In this document: piece after piece, positions 17,389 to 24,423 of the stretch
Layout of the letters: each line of letters opens with the position of its first letter
How positions within the stretch are numbered: position 1 is the stretch's first letter
DNA from: Acholeplasmataceae bacterium UBA2284
GTDB taxonomy: Bacteria; Bacillota_I; Bacilli_A; Acholeplasmatales; Acholeplasmataceae
DNA length: 35,581 nt
Assembly: GCA_002345705.1 (NCBI GenBank)
Contig: DDWO01000012.1
Coordinates: 782-36,362 of the forward strand
Direction: 5' to 3'
Position numbers and translations under genes: made by a program
Notes under the pieces: generated by a model
Told to the model about the DNA's origin: nothing
What the model saw: only the letters and a program-made list of their open reading frames with translations
The model's database searches: none

Positions 17389-19005
17389 TTATAAATCGAT
17401 GGTTTGATTAATTAAATACTCAGGTAGCTTTCGATGACTGATGATAATGCATGTCTTATCGGTAAGAGATTTAATGTTTTCAAATATCTTTTTCTCAGTC
17501 TCTGGATCCAGTGCAGAGGTTATTTCATCAAGCAGCATAATTGGTGCATTCTTTAGTAATGCACGAGCTATCGCTAGACGCTGAATTTGCCCCTCTGAGA
17601 GCCCTAGACCCTTTTCTCCAAGTCTAGTATCCAATTGATCTGGTAAGGCTTTTATATCCTCATAAAGACAGGATATTTTTAAGGCTTCTATCATTTTTTC
17701 ATCACTTGATTTTTGGTATAATTCTAGGTTTTCCCTAATGGTTCCTGAAAGAATAAAGTTACCTTGAGGTACGTAGGAAAATAAATTTCTAGTTGACGCA
17801 TCGCATAAAAATTTACTTCTTTTTAATGTGAAGAAAATGAATCCTTCAAGTGGTTGATATAGACCAAGAAATAGCTTAAACAGTGTTGTTTTACCCTTGC
17901 CGGACTCACCATGGATATGAACAAATTCGCCAAAGTTTATTTTAACATTTAATTTATTTATGACATTATTCGAGTCGTATTTAAAGGTCATTTTTTGGAT
18001 GATTAACGTATCAAAATCAGTTTGTCTCTTTGTAATATTTGGTGTTTCCAACTCAAAGGAGTCAATCATCATTAAACGTTCTGCTGAAGCCATCATCGTG
18101 TAATATTTTGGCAGTAAATGTGAGAGTCCAGAGAACGGAGATTGAATGTGAGATACGAGTTGAATCAAAGCTGTGAGCGCACCGAAGGTTATGACACCTT
18201 CTTTGAGTCTATACGCACCAAAAATAATTGCGAAAGCATAGCCAAAACCAAAGAAAATATTCATGCCAGTTGAGGCAAATATAGAAAGCTTTTGTTTTCT
18301 ACGTAAAGCCTTGAAATGTGCCTCTTGAAAAACAGATAATTTGCTCGACATTAATGACTCAGATTCAAAGGATTTGATCACTGAAATATTTTCTAGGCTC
18401 TCTTGCATAAAGGAACGAAGATCTCCTTCAGCATCCTGAAGATGATGATGTCTTTTTTTCATTTCTTTGCTGATTAGTCTACTACCCAATAATAAGAGAA
18501 TTCCAAATCCAGCAAATAAAATAGCAAACATTGAATCCAGTAAAAAGAGTAATACGAAGGCACCTAAGAATCTTACGGTAAAGAAGATGAGCTTTGGGAT
18601 TACATCGATTAAACCATCACTCACATTTTCAACATCACTGTTTAAGTAATTCATCATTTGACCAGAGTGTAGCTTCGATGTATCCTTAAGCTTTGACTTT
18701 AGTATCTTTTGGAAAAGACGATCCTTATAGCTGATATTGGTTTGACCTTGATAGTAGGTCTTTAAATAGGAGTTAACTCCCTGAGCGATGATTTGAATTA
18801 GGATTAATGAAGCTAAAATAATCGCACTGATTAAAAAGAGCTGGTTATTTAAATTGATTGCACTATCAATCGTTTCCTTTGAGAAGAACGCAAAAAGTAT
18901 CGCTGTTAAACTTAAGACTAAGCTTAACGACGATAGAATTAAAATCGGATATTTTAAGTGCTTATTGTGTGTGCGTAACCAAGCGATTGTCAAGTTCTTT
19001 TTCAT
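17389..19005 (-). CDS. ABC exporter (membrane domain fused to ATPase), probable peptide exporter of the accessory cluster
   Basis: A 538-residue half-transporter with an ABC type-1 membrane domain of about six helices (residues 18-300) and a C-terminal ATPase: Walker A GESGKGKT (366-373), signature LSEGQIQR (469-476), Walker B LLDE (491-494) and H524. The start is placed at 19005, where GAGGG precedes ATGAAAAAGAAC by six bases; in-frame ATGs at 19017 and 19056 are weaker. No C39 peptidase domain is present, so leader cleavage of a peptide cargo would need another protease. It is divergent from the kinase-PqqD-peptidase operon. Similar exporters accompany such clusters in other Firmicutes. Cargo assignment is inference. 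Confidence 0.85.
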   Translation of the reverse strand: MKKNLTIAWLRTHNKHLKYPILILSSLSLVLSLTAILFAFFSKETIDSAINLNNQLFLISAIILASLILIQIIAQGVNSYLKTYYQGQTNISYKDRLFQKILKSKLKDTSKLHSGQMMNYLNSDVENVSDGLIDVIPKLIFFTVRFLGAFVLLFLLDSMFAILFAGFGILLLLGSRLISKEMKKRHHHLQDAEGDLRSFMQESLENISVIKSFESESLMSSKLSVFQEAHFKALRRKQKLSIFASTGMNIFFGFGYAFAIIFGAYRLKEGVITFGALTALIQLVSHIQSPFSGLSHLLPKYYTMMASAERLMMIDSFELETPNITKRQTDFDTLIIQKMTFKYDSNNVINKLNVKINFGEFVHIHGESGKGKTTLFKLFLGLYQPLEGFIFFTLKRSKFLCDASTRNLFSYVPQGNFILSGTIRENLELYQKSSDEKMIEALKISCLYEDIKALPDQLDTRLGEKGLGLSEGQIQRLAIARALLKNAPIMLLDEITSALDPETEKKIFENIKSLTDKTCIIISHRKLPEYLINQTIDL

Positions 19006-19024
19006 GTGATCCCTCATTGATTCT

Positions 19025-19033
19025 ATTTTAACA
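19025..19033 (-). promoter_or_regulatory. extended -10 promoter for the ABC exporter gene
   Basis: On the minus strand TG-T-TAAAAT stands 20 bases before the chosen start. The 11-base context ATGTTAAAATA is identical to that of the small-peptide promoter at 22685-22695. No convincing -35 hexamer. Confidence 0.5.
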
Positions 19034-19085
19034 TGTTTTTTTAGATGAAGTTTCATTTATCTCGTGGTTAGAGAGTTTTTACCTA

Positions 19086-19094
19086 TGCTATAAT
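19086..19094 (+). promoter_or_regulatory. extended -10 promoter for the kinase-PqqD-peptidase operon
   Basis: TG-C-TATAAT, 30 bases before the start of the first gene. The -35 region is poor. The exporter promoter on the other strand lies about 55 bases to the left. Confidence 0.65.
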
Positions 19095-19123
19095 AGAGAT
19101 ATCATAAAAAACATGAGGATACA

Positions 19124-19981
19124 ATGAAAAGAAAATATAATATTGCAGGAATAAAAATTGAACTCAATTATCATTATGATGAATTTCTTAAGGGTAATAT
19201 TGAATCTTATTTGACGGATGAAAATGAGGTTTGTGACTACGAGATTCAAGTTTTTTTGCGTGATGAAATTAAAAAGCCTAAAGAAGAAACAATTTCTAAA
19301 ATGAATCCCTATGTCATCATGAAGGATGACCACCGGGTTATATATGCACTAAACGCAAATGGTGATGTTAAGGAATTGATTACACACACAAATGATTATA
19401 GGCATACCAAAATTGAAATCAATCCAAGCCTTTTAAAAAATCCTGCGGAAGTAGAATATATTATGCTAGGTGTTACATTCTTAGAAATTGCGTTAAGATG
19501 TGGATTTCTACCTATACACGCTTCAGCTATATTATATAGAGATGAGGCTATCTTATTTTCTGCTCCCTCTCAAACAGGAAAATCAACACATGCAAAAATA
19601 TGGATCAATACCTTTGAAGGTGTTGAGCTTTTGAATGATGATAAACCTTTATTAAAGCTAGAAAATAATCAGATTATGGTTTATAGTTCTCCATTCTCTG
19701 GTAAAACATCAATCAATCAAAATAGACACGCACCTTTAAAATCTATTATCTTTTTAAGACAAGGATTAACAAATTTGGTTTCAATCATGACTGATGAAGT
19801 TAAGATTGAGAATTTAATGAGAAATATATTAAGACCTGATCGCACAGATTTGTGGGATCAAGTCTTATCTAAAATATCTGTATTAATGAATGAGATACCT
19901 ATTTATCAAATAGAAGCAACTATGGACAGTGAAGCAGCAATAGCAGTGCATGATATGATATATAAGGAGAATTTGAAATGA
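19124..19981 (+). CDS. HPr-kinase-like P-loop protein
   Basis: A 285-residue protein. Residues 128-205 resemble the HprK / PEP-carboxykinase-like P-loop kinase fold: LPIHAS (129-134), a P-loop APSQTGKST (147-155), a metal-site pair in LNDDKPLL (170-177) and SSPFSGK (188-194). The N-terminal 125 residues have no family I can name. True HprK has a different N-terminal domain and acts on HPr; homologues inside lasso-peptide clusters (PadeK, ThcoK) phosphorylate the precursor peptide. The gene heads a five-gene operon, and its stop overlaps the next start (ATGA). By analogy it may modify the 42-residue peptide encoded at 22734; this is inference. Confidence 0.75.
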   Translation: MKRKYNIAGIKIELNYHYDEFLKGNIESYLTDENEVCDYEIQVFLRDEIKKPKEETISKMNPYVIMKDDHRVIYALNANGDVKELITHTNDYRHTKIEINPSLLKNPAEVEYIMLGVTFLEIALRCGFLPIHASAILYRDEAILFSAPSQTGKSTHAKIWINTFEGVELLNDDKPLLKLENNQIMVYSSPFSGKTSINQNRHAPLKSIIFLRQGLTNLVSIMTDEVKIENLMRNILRPDRTDLWDQVLSKISVLMNEIPIYQIEATMDSEAAIAVHDMIYKENLK

Positions 19982-20694
19982 TGTATCTAAAAAAGGTCTT
20001 ATTTGTTATTTTACTAAGTATTGTTTTACTAGGTGCACCAATTTTGGGAAGATTAGGAGCGAATCTATTTGATTTTAGTAGATTAGATCCAGATGGTTCA
20101 TTTTTATGGATTAGTGTCCACCACATCATTCAAGCAATAGTCATACTCATCTTAATATGGATAAGCAACAAATTATTTTCCATCAATTTTAATCTTGGGC
20201 TTGGAGATAAAGAAGTAGGAATTAAGTATTTGAAAAGATTTATGTTCTTTTTCATGATCTACACTGTCGGTGCATTTGGTTCTATGATTTTAATGGGTGG
20301 CTTTCAGCCATTCCAATATCCACTCACCGGATTAAACATTACAGGTTATCTTGGCTTTCAGCTATTACTTTCTGGACCATCAGAGGAGCTCATCTTTCGT
20401 GCATTCGCAATTACTATCTTCGCACTCTTGATAACAGATAAAAGATTGAACAAGCATATTAGCTATGCGAATTTGTTTGCAGCAATCATTTTCGGTCTCG
20501 CGCATGTCTATATTAGATTTAGTCCATTTGAGGTTAGTTATACGGTATTTCAAGTGGTATACGCAATGGTCTTAGGATATTTCTATGGGGATTGCTACGA
20601 AAAATCAAAGAGTGTGATTTATCCAATGATTATGCATAGCTTTACCAATGTGGTAATGATTGGTATTACTGTGATCCTATCATTTATCTTATAG
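19978..20694 (+). CDS. CPBP-family intramembrane protease
   Basis: A 238-residue membrane protein with about seven or eight hydrophobic segments. The CPBP (Rce1-like, PF02517) active-site motifs are present: E136-E137 with R141 in EELIFR, H176 in GLAHVY and H220 in IMHSFTN. Two adjacent ATGs (19978 and 19981) are possible starts; AAGGAGA at 19964-19970 suits either. The start overlaps the kinase stop. CPBP proteases in peptide clusters serve in leader removal or in self-immunity; which applies here cannot be told. Confidence 0.85.
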   Translation: MMYLKKVLFVILLSIVLLGAPILGRLGANLFDFSRLDPDGSFLWISVHHIIQAIVILILIWISNKLFSINFNLGLGDKEVGIKYLKRFMFFFMIYTVGAFGSMILMGGFQPFQYPLTGLNITGYLGFQLLLSGPSEELIFRAFAITIFALLITDKRLNKHISYANLFAAIIFGLAHVYIRFSPFEVSYTVFQVVYAMVLGYFYGDCYEKSKSVIYPMIMHSFTNVVMIGITVILSFIL

Positions 20695-20723
20695 TTAAAA
20701 AACTTGATTAGAGGAGTATGACA

Positions 20724-20987
20724 ATGAAAATTAAAGAAGGATTTATTCTTAAAAATGTTTCAGGGAAAAATATAGTTGTTCCAGTTGGCGAGGAAGCGGT
20801 TAATTTTAACGGTCTAATCACCTTGAATTCAAGTGGAAAAATGCTTTTTGAAGCAATGCATAGAGATGTTGAAATGATTCAGCTTGTTCAATTAATGCTT
20901 GTGCATTATGATATCGATGAAGAAACTGCTAAGAATGATGTGAATGCGTTTGTAAATAAACTAAAGAGTAAAGGAATTATTGAGTGA
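20724..20987 (+). CDS. PqqD-like peptide-recognition protein (RRE domain)
   Basis: An 87-residue protein of the PqqD family (PF05402): residues about 1-25 form the beta-hairpin part (KEGFILKNVSGKNIVV) and 35-85 the helical part with LITLNSSGKMLFEAM and the C-terminal NKLKSKGIIE. PqqD-like domains bind leader peptides of ribosomally made peptides and present them to the modifying enzymes. The start is ATG 20724, seven bases after GAGGAG; the ATG at 20718 is too close. Its stop overlaps the GTG of the peptidase gene. The likely partner is the YxxPxV leader of the peptide at 22734. Confidence 0.88.
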   Translation: MKIKEGFILKNVSGKNIVVPVGEEAVNFNGLITLNSSGKMLFEAMHRDVEMIQLVQLMLVHYDIDEETAKNDVNAFVNKLKSKGIIE

Positions 20988-21409
20988 AAAAGGAAGTCAT
21001 CGCTACATCTGAATTAATGAATCTTGTTATAGATTCCATCAATAACAATCAAAAGGCAACCTTTAAGGTAACGGGTAGTAGCATGACCCCATTTTTTACT
21101 CATGGAAAAACATCAGTAACAATAAGAAAAAAGGAATTACCATATCAAAAATATGATGTGATCCTATTCAAATATAAGGAATCCTTTAAGCTACATAGAA
21201 TCATTAAAATAAATGATGAAAAGATTGTTGCTAGAGGAGACGCCTTATTTGCTAAAGAAATGATTTCTACTTTTGATATCATCGGAGTAGTTGAATCCTT
21301 TGAGACCGATGGAACTATTACATTATCAGATGATAAAAGCTATTTAAAAAGAGTTAAAAGATATCTATTATTTAAACCAATCAGTTTAAGACTTAGGAGG
21401 TTCAAATGA
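20984..21409 (+). CDS. S24/S26-type peptidase without membrane anchor
   Basis: A 141-residue protein that starts with GTG overlapping the PqqD stop (GTGA), with AAGGA eight bases before. It shows the signal-peptidase-like boxes VTGSSMTPFF (29-38, nucleophile S33), YDVILFKY (57-64), LHRIIKI (70-76, H71) and ARGDAL (83-88). A histidine in place of the usual catalytic lysine is the SipW/archaeal-type Ser-His arrangement. No hydrophobic N-terminal or C-terminal segment is visible, so it is probably cytoplasmic or membrane-peripheral, unlike exported-protein signal peptidases. It may cut the leader of the small peptide. Its stop overlaps the next start. Confidence 0.8.
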   Translation: MKKEVIATSELMNLVIDSINNNQKATFKVTGSSMTPFFTHGKTSVTIRKKELPYQKYDVILFKYKESFKLHRIIKINDEKIVARGDALFAKEMISTFDIIGVVESFETDGTITLSDDKSYLKRVKRYLLFKPISLRLRRFK

Positions 21410-22584
21410 AAGAAACCATCCAAGAACTATTTAGTGCAGTGAAATGCGCACTGAAGCAAGATAAGTATATAGAACCTATTCTTAATGAGAAAGCTTTTTA
21501 TATTATGTCAATGGAAAATGGACTATCTGGTATCATTTATAGTGCCATAGATAAATATAGAGTATCTGAATTATTCCATAAAAGATTAGAAAGAAACTTC
21601 TATGATTATGTAGCTAGAGATATCAAACAAATAGAAGCGATTAATTACATTGATGGACTATTAAATGATAAGAAAATAGAGCATATATTTCTAAAGGGTA
21701 GTCGCTTGAAATCTATATATCCAGAGTCCTATATGAGAGCAATGGGTGATATTGACATATTAGTTCACGAAACAAAGATGAAAGAAGTTCATGAGCTATT
21801 TAAGAGTCAAGATATTATTTGTACATCTAGATCGAGGCAACATGATGTATTTGAAATGAAGAATAAGCTAGTGATTGAAATACACCCATTCTTATATAAA
21901 GACTTTAATCCTAAATATAAAGAATTATTTAGTGATGTATGGAAATATACAAAGCACATGAGTGATTCAAGGTATGAATTCACTCATGAGTTTGAAATCA
22001 CCTATCTTTTATATCATTTAGCAAAGCATTTAGATTCAGGCGGAATTGGATTAAGAAGTGTATTGGATATTGGTATTTACTTATCTAGATTTGAAGCGAC
22101 GATGGATGAAGAAGTGTTGATCAAATATTTAGAGAGTGCAGATATGAAGAGATTCTATCAAAGTATGGTTGATATCAATAGACAATGCTTTGGTTTAGCA
22201 TTTCAAATGAATCTTAATAATGAATATTTTATGGATAGTGATACATTAAATGAAGTAGTCCAATACCTAGCAGTATCTGGTGTTCATGGTATAGGAAGAG
22301 ATTTCAATGTCTTCCAATCAAGACTCGCTAGTGAAGAAATAAAAAATAGAAGTAAGATAGGTTTTATTTTTAGATTAATCTTTCCTGATTATGAATCGAT
22401 GTGTGGAATGTATCCATACATCAGAAAAGCAAAAATACTCATTATTTTTGGATGGATATCAAGATGGTTTAAGCTATTATTTTTAAAGACTAAGTCTAGT
22501 TTTAAGAAGATTAAATCACTAAAAGTGAAAAAGGAAGATTTAGAAAAGAGTAAAGAGATTTTTTCAAAATTAGGATTGAAATGA
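21406..22584 (+). CDS. family-5 nucleotidyltransferase (PF14907-like)
   Basis: A 392-residue protein with the nucleotidyltransferase core KGSR (97-100) and GDIDIL (114-119, metal-binding D115 and D117) embedded in a helical protein, matching the uncharacterised NTP_transf_5 family. The remainder includes YLLYHLAKHLDSGGIGLRS (about 204-222), also typical. Homologues are common in lasso and related peptide clusters, where they are thought to modify the peptide or a phosphate on it; no activity is proved for this protein. The ATG follows TTAGGAGG and overlaps the peptidase stop. Last gene of the operon; a terminator follows within six bases. Confidence 0.82.
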   Translation: MKETIQELFSAVKCALKQDKYIEPILNEKAFYIMSMENGLSGIIYSAIDKYRVSELFHKRLERNFYDYVARDIKQIEAINYIDGLLNDKKIEHIFLKGSRLKSIYPESYMRAMGDIDILVHETKMKEVHELFKSQDIICTSRSRQHDVFEMKNKLVIEIHPFLYKDFNPKYKELFSDVWKYTKHMSDSRYEFTHEFEITYLLYHLAKHLDSGGIGLRSVLDIGIYLSRFEATMDEEVLIKYLESADMKRFYQSMVDINRQCFGLAFQMNLNNEYFMDSDTLNEVVQYLAVSGVHGIGRDFNVFQSRLASEEIKNRSKIGFIFRLIFPDYESMCGMYPYIRKAKILIIFGWISRWFKLLFLKTKSSFKKIKSLKVKKEDLEKSKEIFSKLGLK

Positions 22585-22589
22585 TGATG

Positions 22590-22622
22590 AAGTGCTTCAT
22601 TTTGGAATGAAGTACTTTTTTT
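22590..22622 (+). terminator. terminator of the kinase-PqqD-peptidase-nucleotidyltransferase operon
   Basis: AAGTGCTTCATT and AATGAAGTACTT form a 12-base stem with one G-U pair around TTGG, followed by a run of T. It separates the enzyme operon from the small-peptide gene. Confidence 0.88.
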
Positions 22623-22666
22623 TCGTAAAAATTTAGCATATACGTAGTATAAAGTACAAAAAGGTT

Positions 22667-22694
22667 TTGAAAAACAACTAAACGATGTTAAAAT
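22667..22694 (+). promoter_or_regulatory. promoter of the small-peptide / nuclease unit
   Basis: TTGAAA (22667-22672), 16 bases, then TAAAAT (22689-22694) preceded by TG-T, so both a -35 and an extended -10. It lies 39 bases before the small-peptide start. Confidence 0.65.
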
Positions 22695-22733
22695 AAAATC
22701 AAGTATTTGAAAATATTCACACGGAGGTTTTTT

Positions 22734-22862
22734 ATGATGGAAAACAAAGCAACATATGTAAAACCCGAAGTAGAAATTATTGAATTTGTCTTTGAGGACA
22801 GCATTGCAAGTAGCGCTTTGCAAGGTGCATGGTTTAATGAGACCATTTGGGGGGATGAATAA
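22734..22862 (+). CDS. 42-residue peptide with YxxPxV leader, candidate RiPP precursor
   Basis: An intact small gene with its own promoter and a strong GGAGG (22723-22727) seven bases before ATGATG. The N-terminal half reads MMENKATYVKPEVEIIEF, with Y8-x-x-P11-x-V13 matching the YxxPx(L/V) leader motif bound by PqqD-like domains in lasso and related systems; the acidic EDSIASS (21-27) resembles the DxIxTS stretch of many small Firmicutes leader peptides. The last 15 residues (ALQGAWFNETIWGDE) are the candidate core, with two Trp and acidic residues. It lacks cysteine, so lanthionine or sactionine rings are impossible. The core does not fit a classic lasso ring (no Asp/Glu 7-9 after Gly31). 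The stop is one base before the nuclease start. Confidence 0.7.
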   Translation: MMENKATYVKPEVEIIEFVFEDSIASSALQGAWFNETIWGDE

Positions 22863-22863
22863 C

Positions 22864-24423
22864 ATGAAAAAACTATTCACTCTTTTAATCACAGTCTTTT
22901 TATTAGGATTTGTGGCTAGCTCGTTGATCAGTGTAGAAGCAAGCACAAGTGTAAATTATACCGTAGATGGTATTTTTGACACAGGTGGCACATGGGATGG
23001 ACTTTCTGGTACAGCTACTAGAGGAAACACTATCTCATTTGATATTTCAAGTAAACCAGCAGGCCATGATTTCGCATTTTGGATTATCAATGGTGTAGTT
23101 AGAAAAGATTTACTTCCTGGTCATGAATACGTATTTACTACTAAGAATACTTTGCAAATAGTATTTACTCCAACTGATAAATTTGCGGCTGTATTCATCG
23201 ACAGTAATGGAGCATATTTAGGTGTTAAGTATACTACAGGTGGTGCTGTTGTTGATACAGGACTAGCAAACACACCTGCAGATAGACCTGGTTATGTCGT
23301 TAGTTCAACAACGAAATGGACTTCTATCTCTGGTTCAGCATCTATTGCTGATGTACAAGAAAACTCGGTTTTTGTGCTAACTTATGAAGCAGATGTTACC
23401 CCACTCAGCGATGTTACTGTTAATGTGACGAATGGGACAACCTCTATAGATAATCCTGTCACATTTAACTCGCTTGTTACAGTTACCGCTGATGCAGCAC
23501 CAGCAGAACAAGTATTTGCTGGTTGGGAAGAAAACGGGATTGTTGTAAGCTACAACCCCTCATATCAATTTTCAGCTTTATATAATAGAACTTTAGTAGC
23601 AACGTATGCTGCGTCAGTGACGCCTCAACCAGTTGTAACAATGTCAAGTTCACTTTCTGCAAGAGAGGGATATCGTACTTATATTGGCCAATTTGAGTTA
23701 CTAGAGTATGATCTTATTGAGTATGGATTTGTTTTTCATAAAACTTTATCAAGTGGAACACTAACCCTTGACACTACTAATGTCGTTGTTGCTCAAGCTA
23801 GCAATAGACAAAATGCTACAAATGAATATATTACCAGTTTTAATCCTTCAAAATACAACTTGATTAGAGCATATGTCATCTATAAGTTTGAAGACACTTT
23901 ATATACAATTTATAGTGAGAATCAAAGTCAGGTATTTACGAATATTGAAACCTTTGATAATAGTAACATTGCAACTGGATCAACCTATACTACAAATTCG
24001 TTTATAGGCAATAACTCCATCACTTGGAATTATGTTCATGTTCAAAATGCTGAAAGTAATAACTATGCTATCGACGGTAAAGCACCAATATTAAGAAGAA
24101 GTGACAGCCCTTCTTCTAGTGTATATGCTACCATATCAGGAGGAATATCATCATTCTCATTTGACACAAGAAAAGCCTACACAGGTGATACACTTCGTCA
24201 GTTAACTGTAAATATAAAAAATTCAGGAACAAACGAAATTTTATACACTACAACATACTCAAACATTAATTATGGCAGTGGAGCCAGTTCTTTAATTGTC
24301 AATTTCTCCGAGTCAAATATTAATATAACTGGCACTGTCATATTCGAGATTATTGTTACAGGAGCTACAGGTAATAAACAGGTAACAGTTGACAATATTA
24401 GGTGGAATGGTTATTCGGAGTAA
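22864..24423 (+). CDS. secreted protein, 5' part of a frameshift-split endonuclease I gene
   Basis: From ATG 22864 (one base after the small-peptide stop; the GGGGGG run at 22849-22854 inside that gene may act as its site) the product has 519 residues. It opens with a signal peptide (MKKLFTLLITVFLLGFVASS, cleavage likely near VEA-ST at 26-27) and continues with beta-rich repeats that contain InlB-like FAGWEENGI (about 220) and a C-terminal jelly-roll-like domain running from TFDNSNIATGSTY (about 363) to VDNIRWNGY. No nuclease motif is present. In related secreted proteins this same chain continues into DUF5011 and endonuclease I, which here lie in another frame starting at 24402. The reading frame ends at TAA 24421-24423 just after the domain boundary. 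Confidence 0.7.
   Translation: MKKLFTLLITVFLLGFVASSLISVEASTSVNYTVDGIFDTGGTWDGLSGTATRGNTISFDISSKPAGHDFAFWIINGVVRKDLLPGHEYVFTTKNTLQIVFTPTDKFAAVFIDSNGAYLGVKYTTGGAVVDTGLANTPADRPGYVVSSTTKWTSISGSASIADVQENSVFVLTYEADVTPLSDVTVNVTNGTTSIDNPVTFNSLVTVTADAAPAEQVFAGWEENGIVVSYNPSYQFSALYNRTLVATYAASVTPQPVVTMSSSLSAREGYRTYIGQFELLEYDLIEYGFVFHKTLSSGTLTLDTTNVVVAQASNRQNATNEYITSFNPSKYNLIRAYVIYKFEDTLYTIYSENQSQVFTNIETFDNSNIATGSTYTTNSFIGNNSITWNYVHVQNAESNNYAIDGKAPILRRSDSPSSSVYATISGGISSFSFDTRKAYTGDTLRQLTVNIKNSGTNEILYTTTYSNINYGSGASSLIVNFSESNINITGTVIFEIIVTGATGNKQVTVDNIRWNGYSE

Noticed and set aside
22734..22862. Annotation of the peptide as a lasso peptide precursor
   Set aside because: No asparagine-synthetase-like cyclase or transglutaminase-like protease is present in the window, and the acidic residue after Gly31 is at position 6, not 7-9. 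Only the leader type agrees.
22780..22863. Longer N-terminus for the secreted nuclease starting at ATG 22780
   Set aside because: That start lies inside the small-peptide gene in another frame and would place 28 residues before the signal peptide; ATG 22864 begins a standard signal peptide.
24402..24423. Programmed -1 ribosomal frameshift
   Set aside because: The 22-base overlap contains no X-XXY-YYZ slippery site and no evident hairpin or internal Shine-Dalgarno stimulator; a mutation or read error is simpler.
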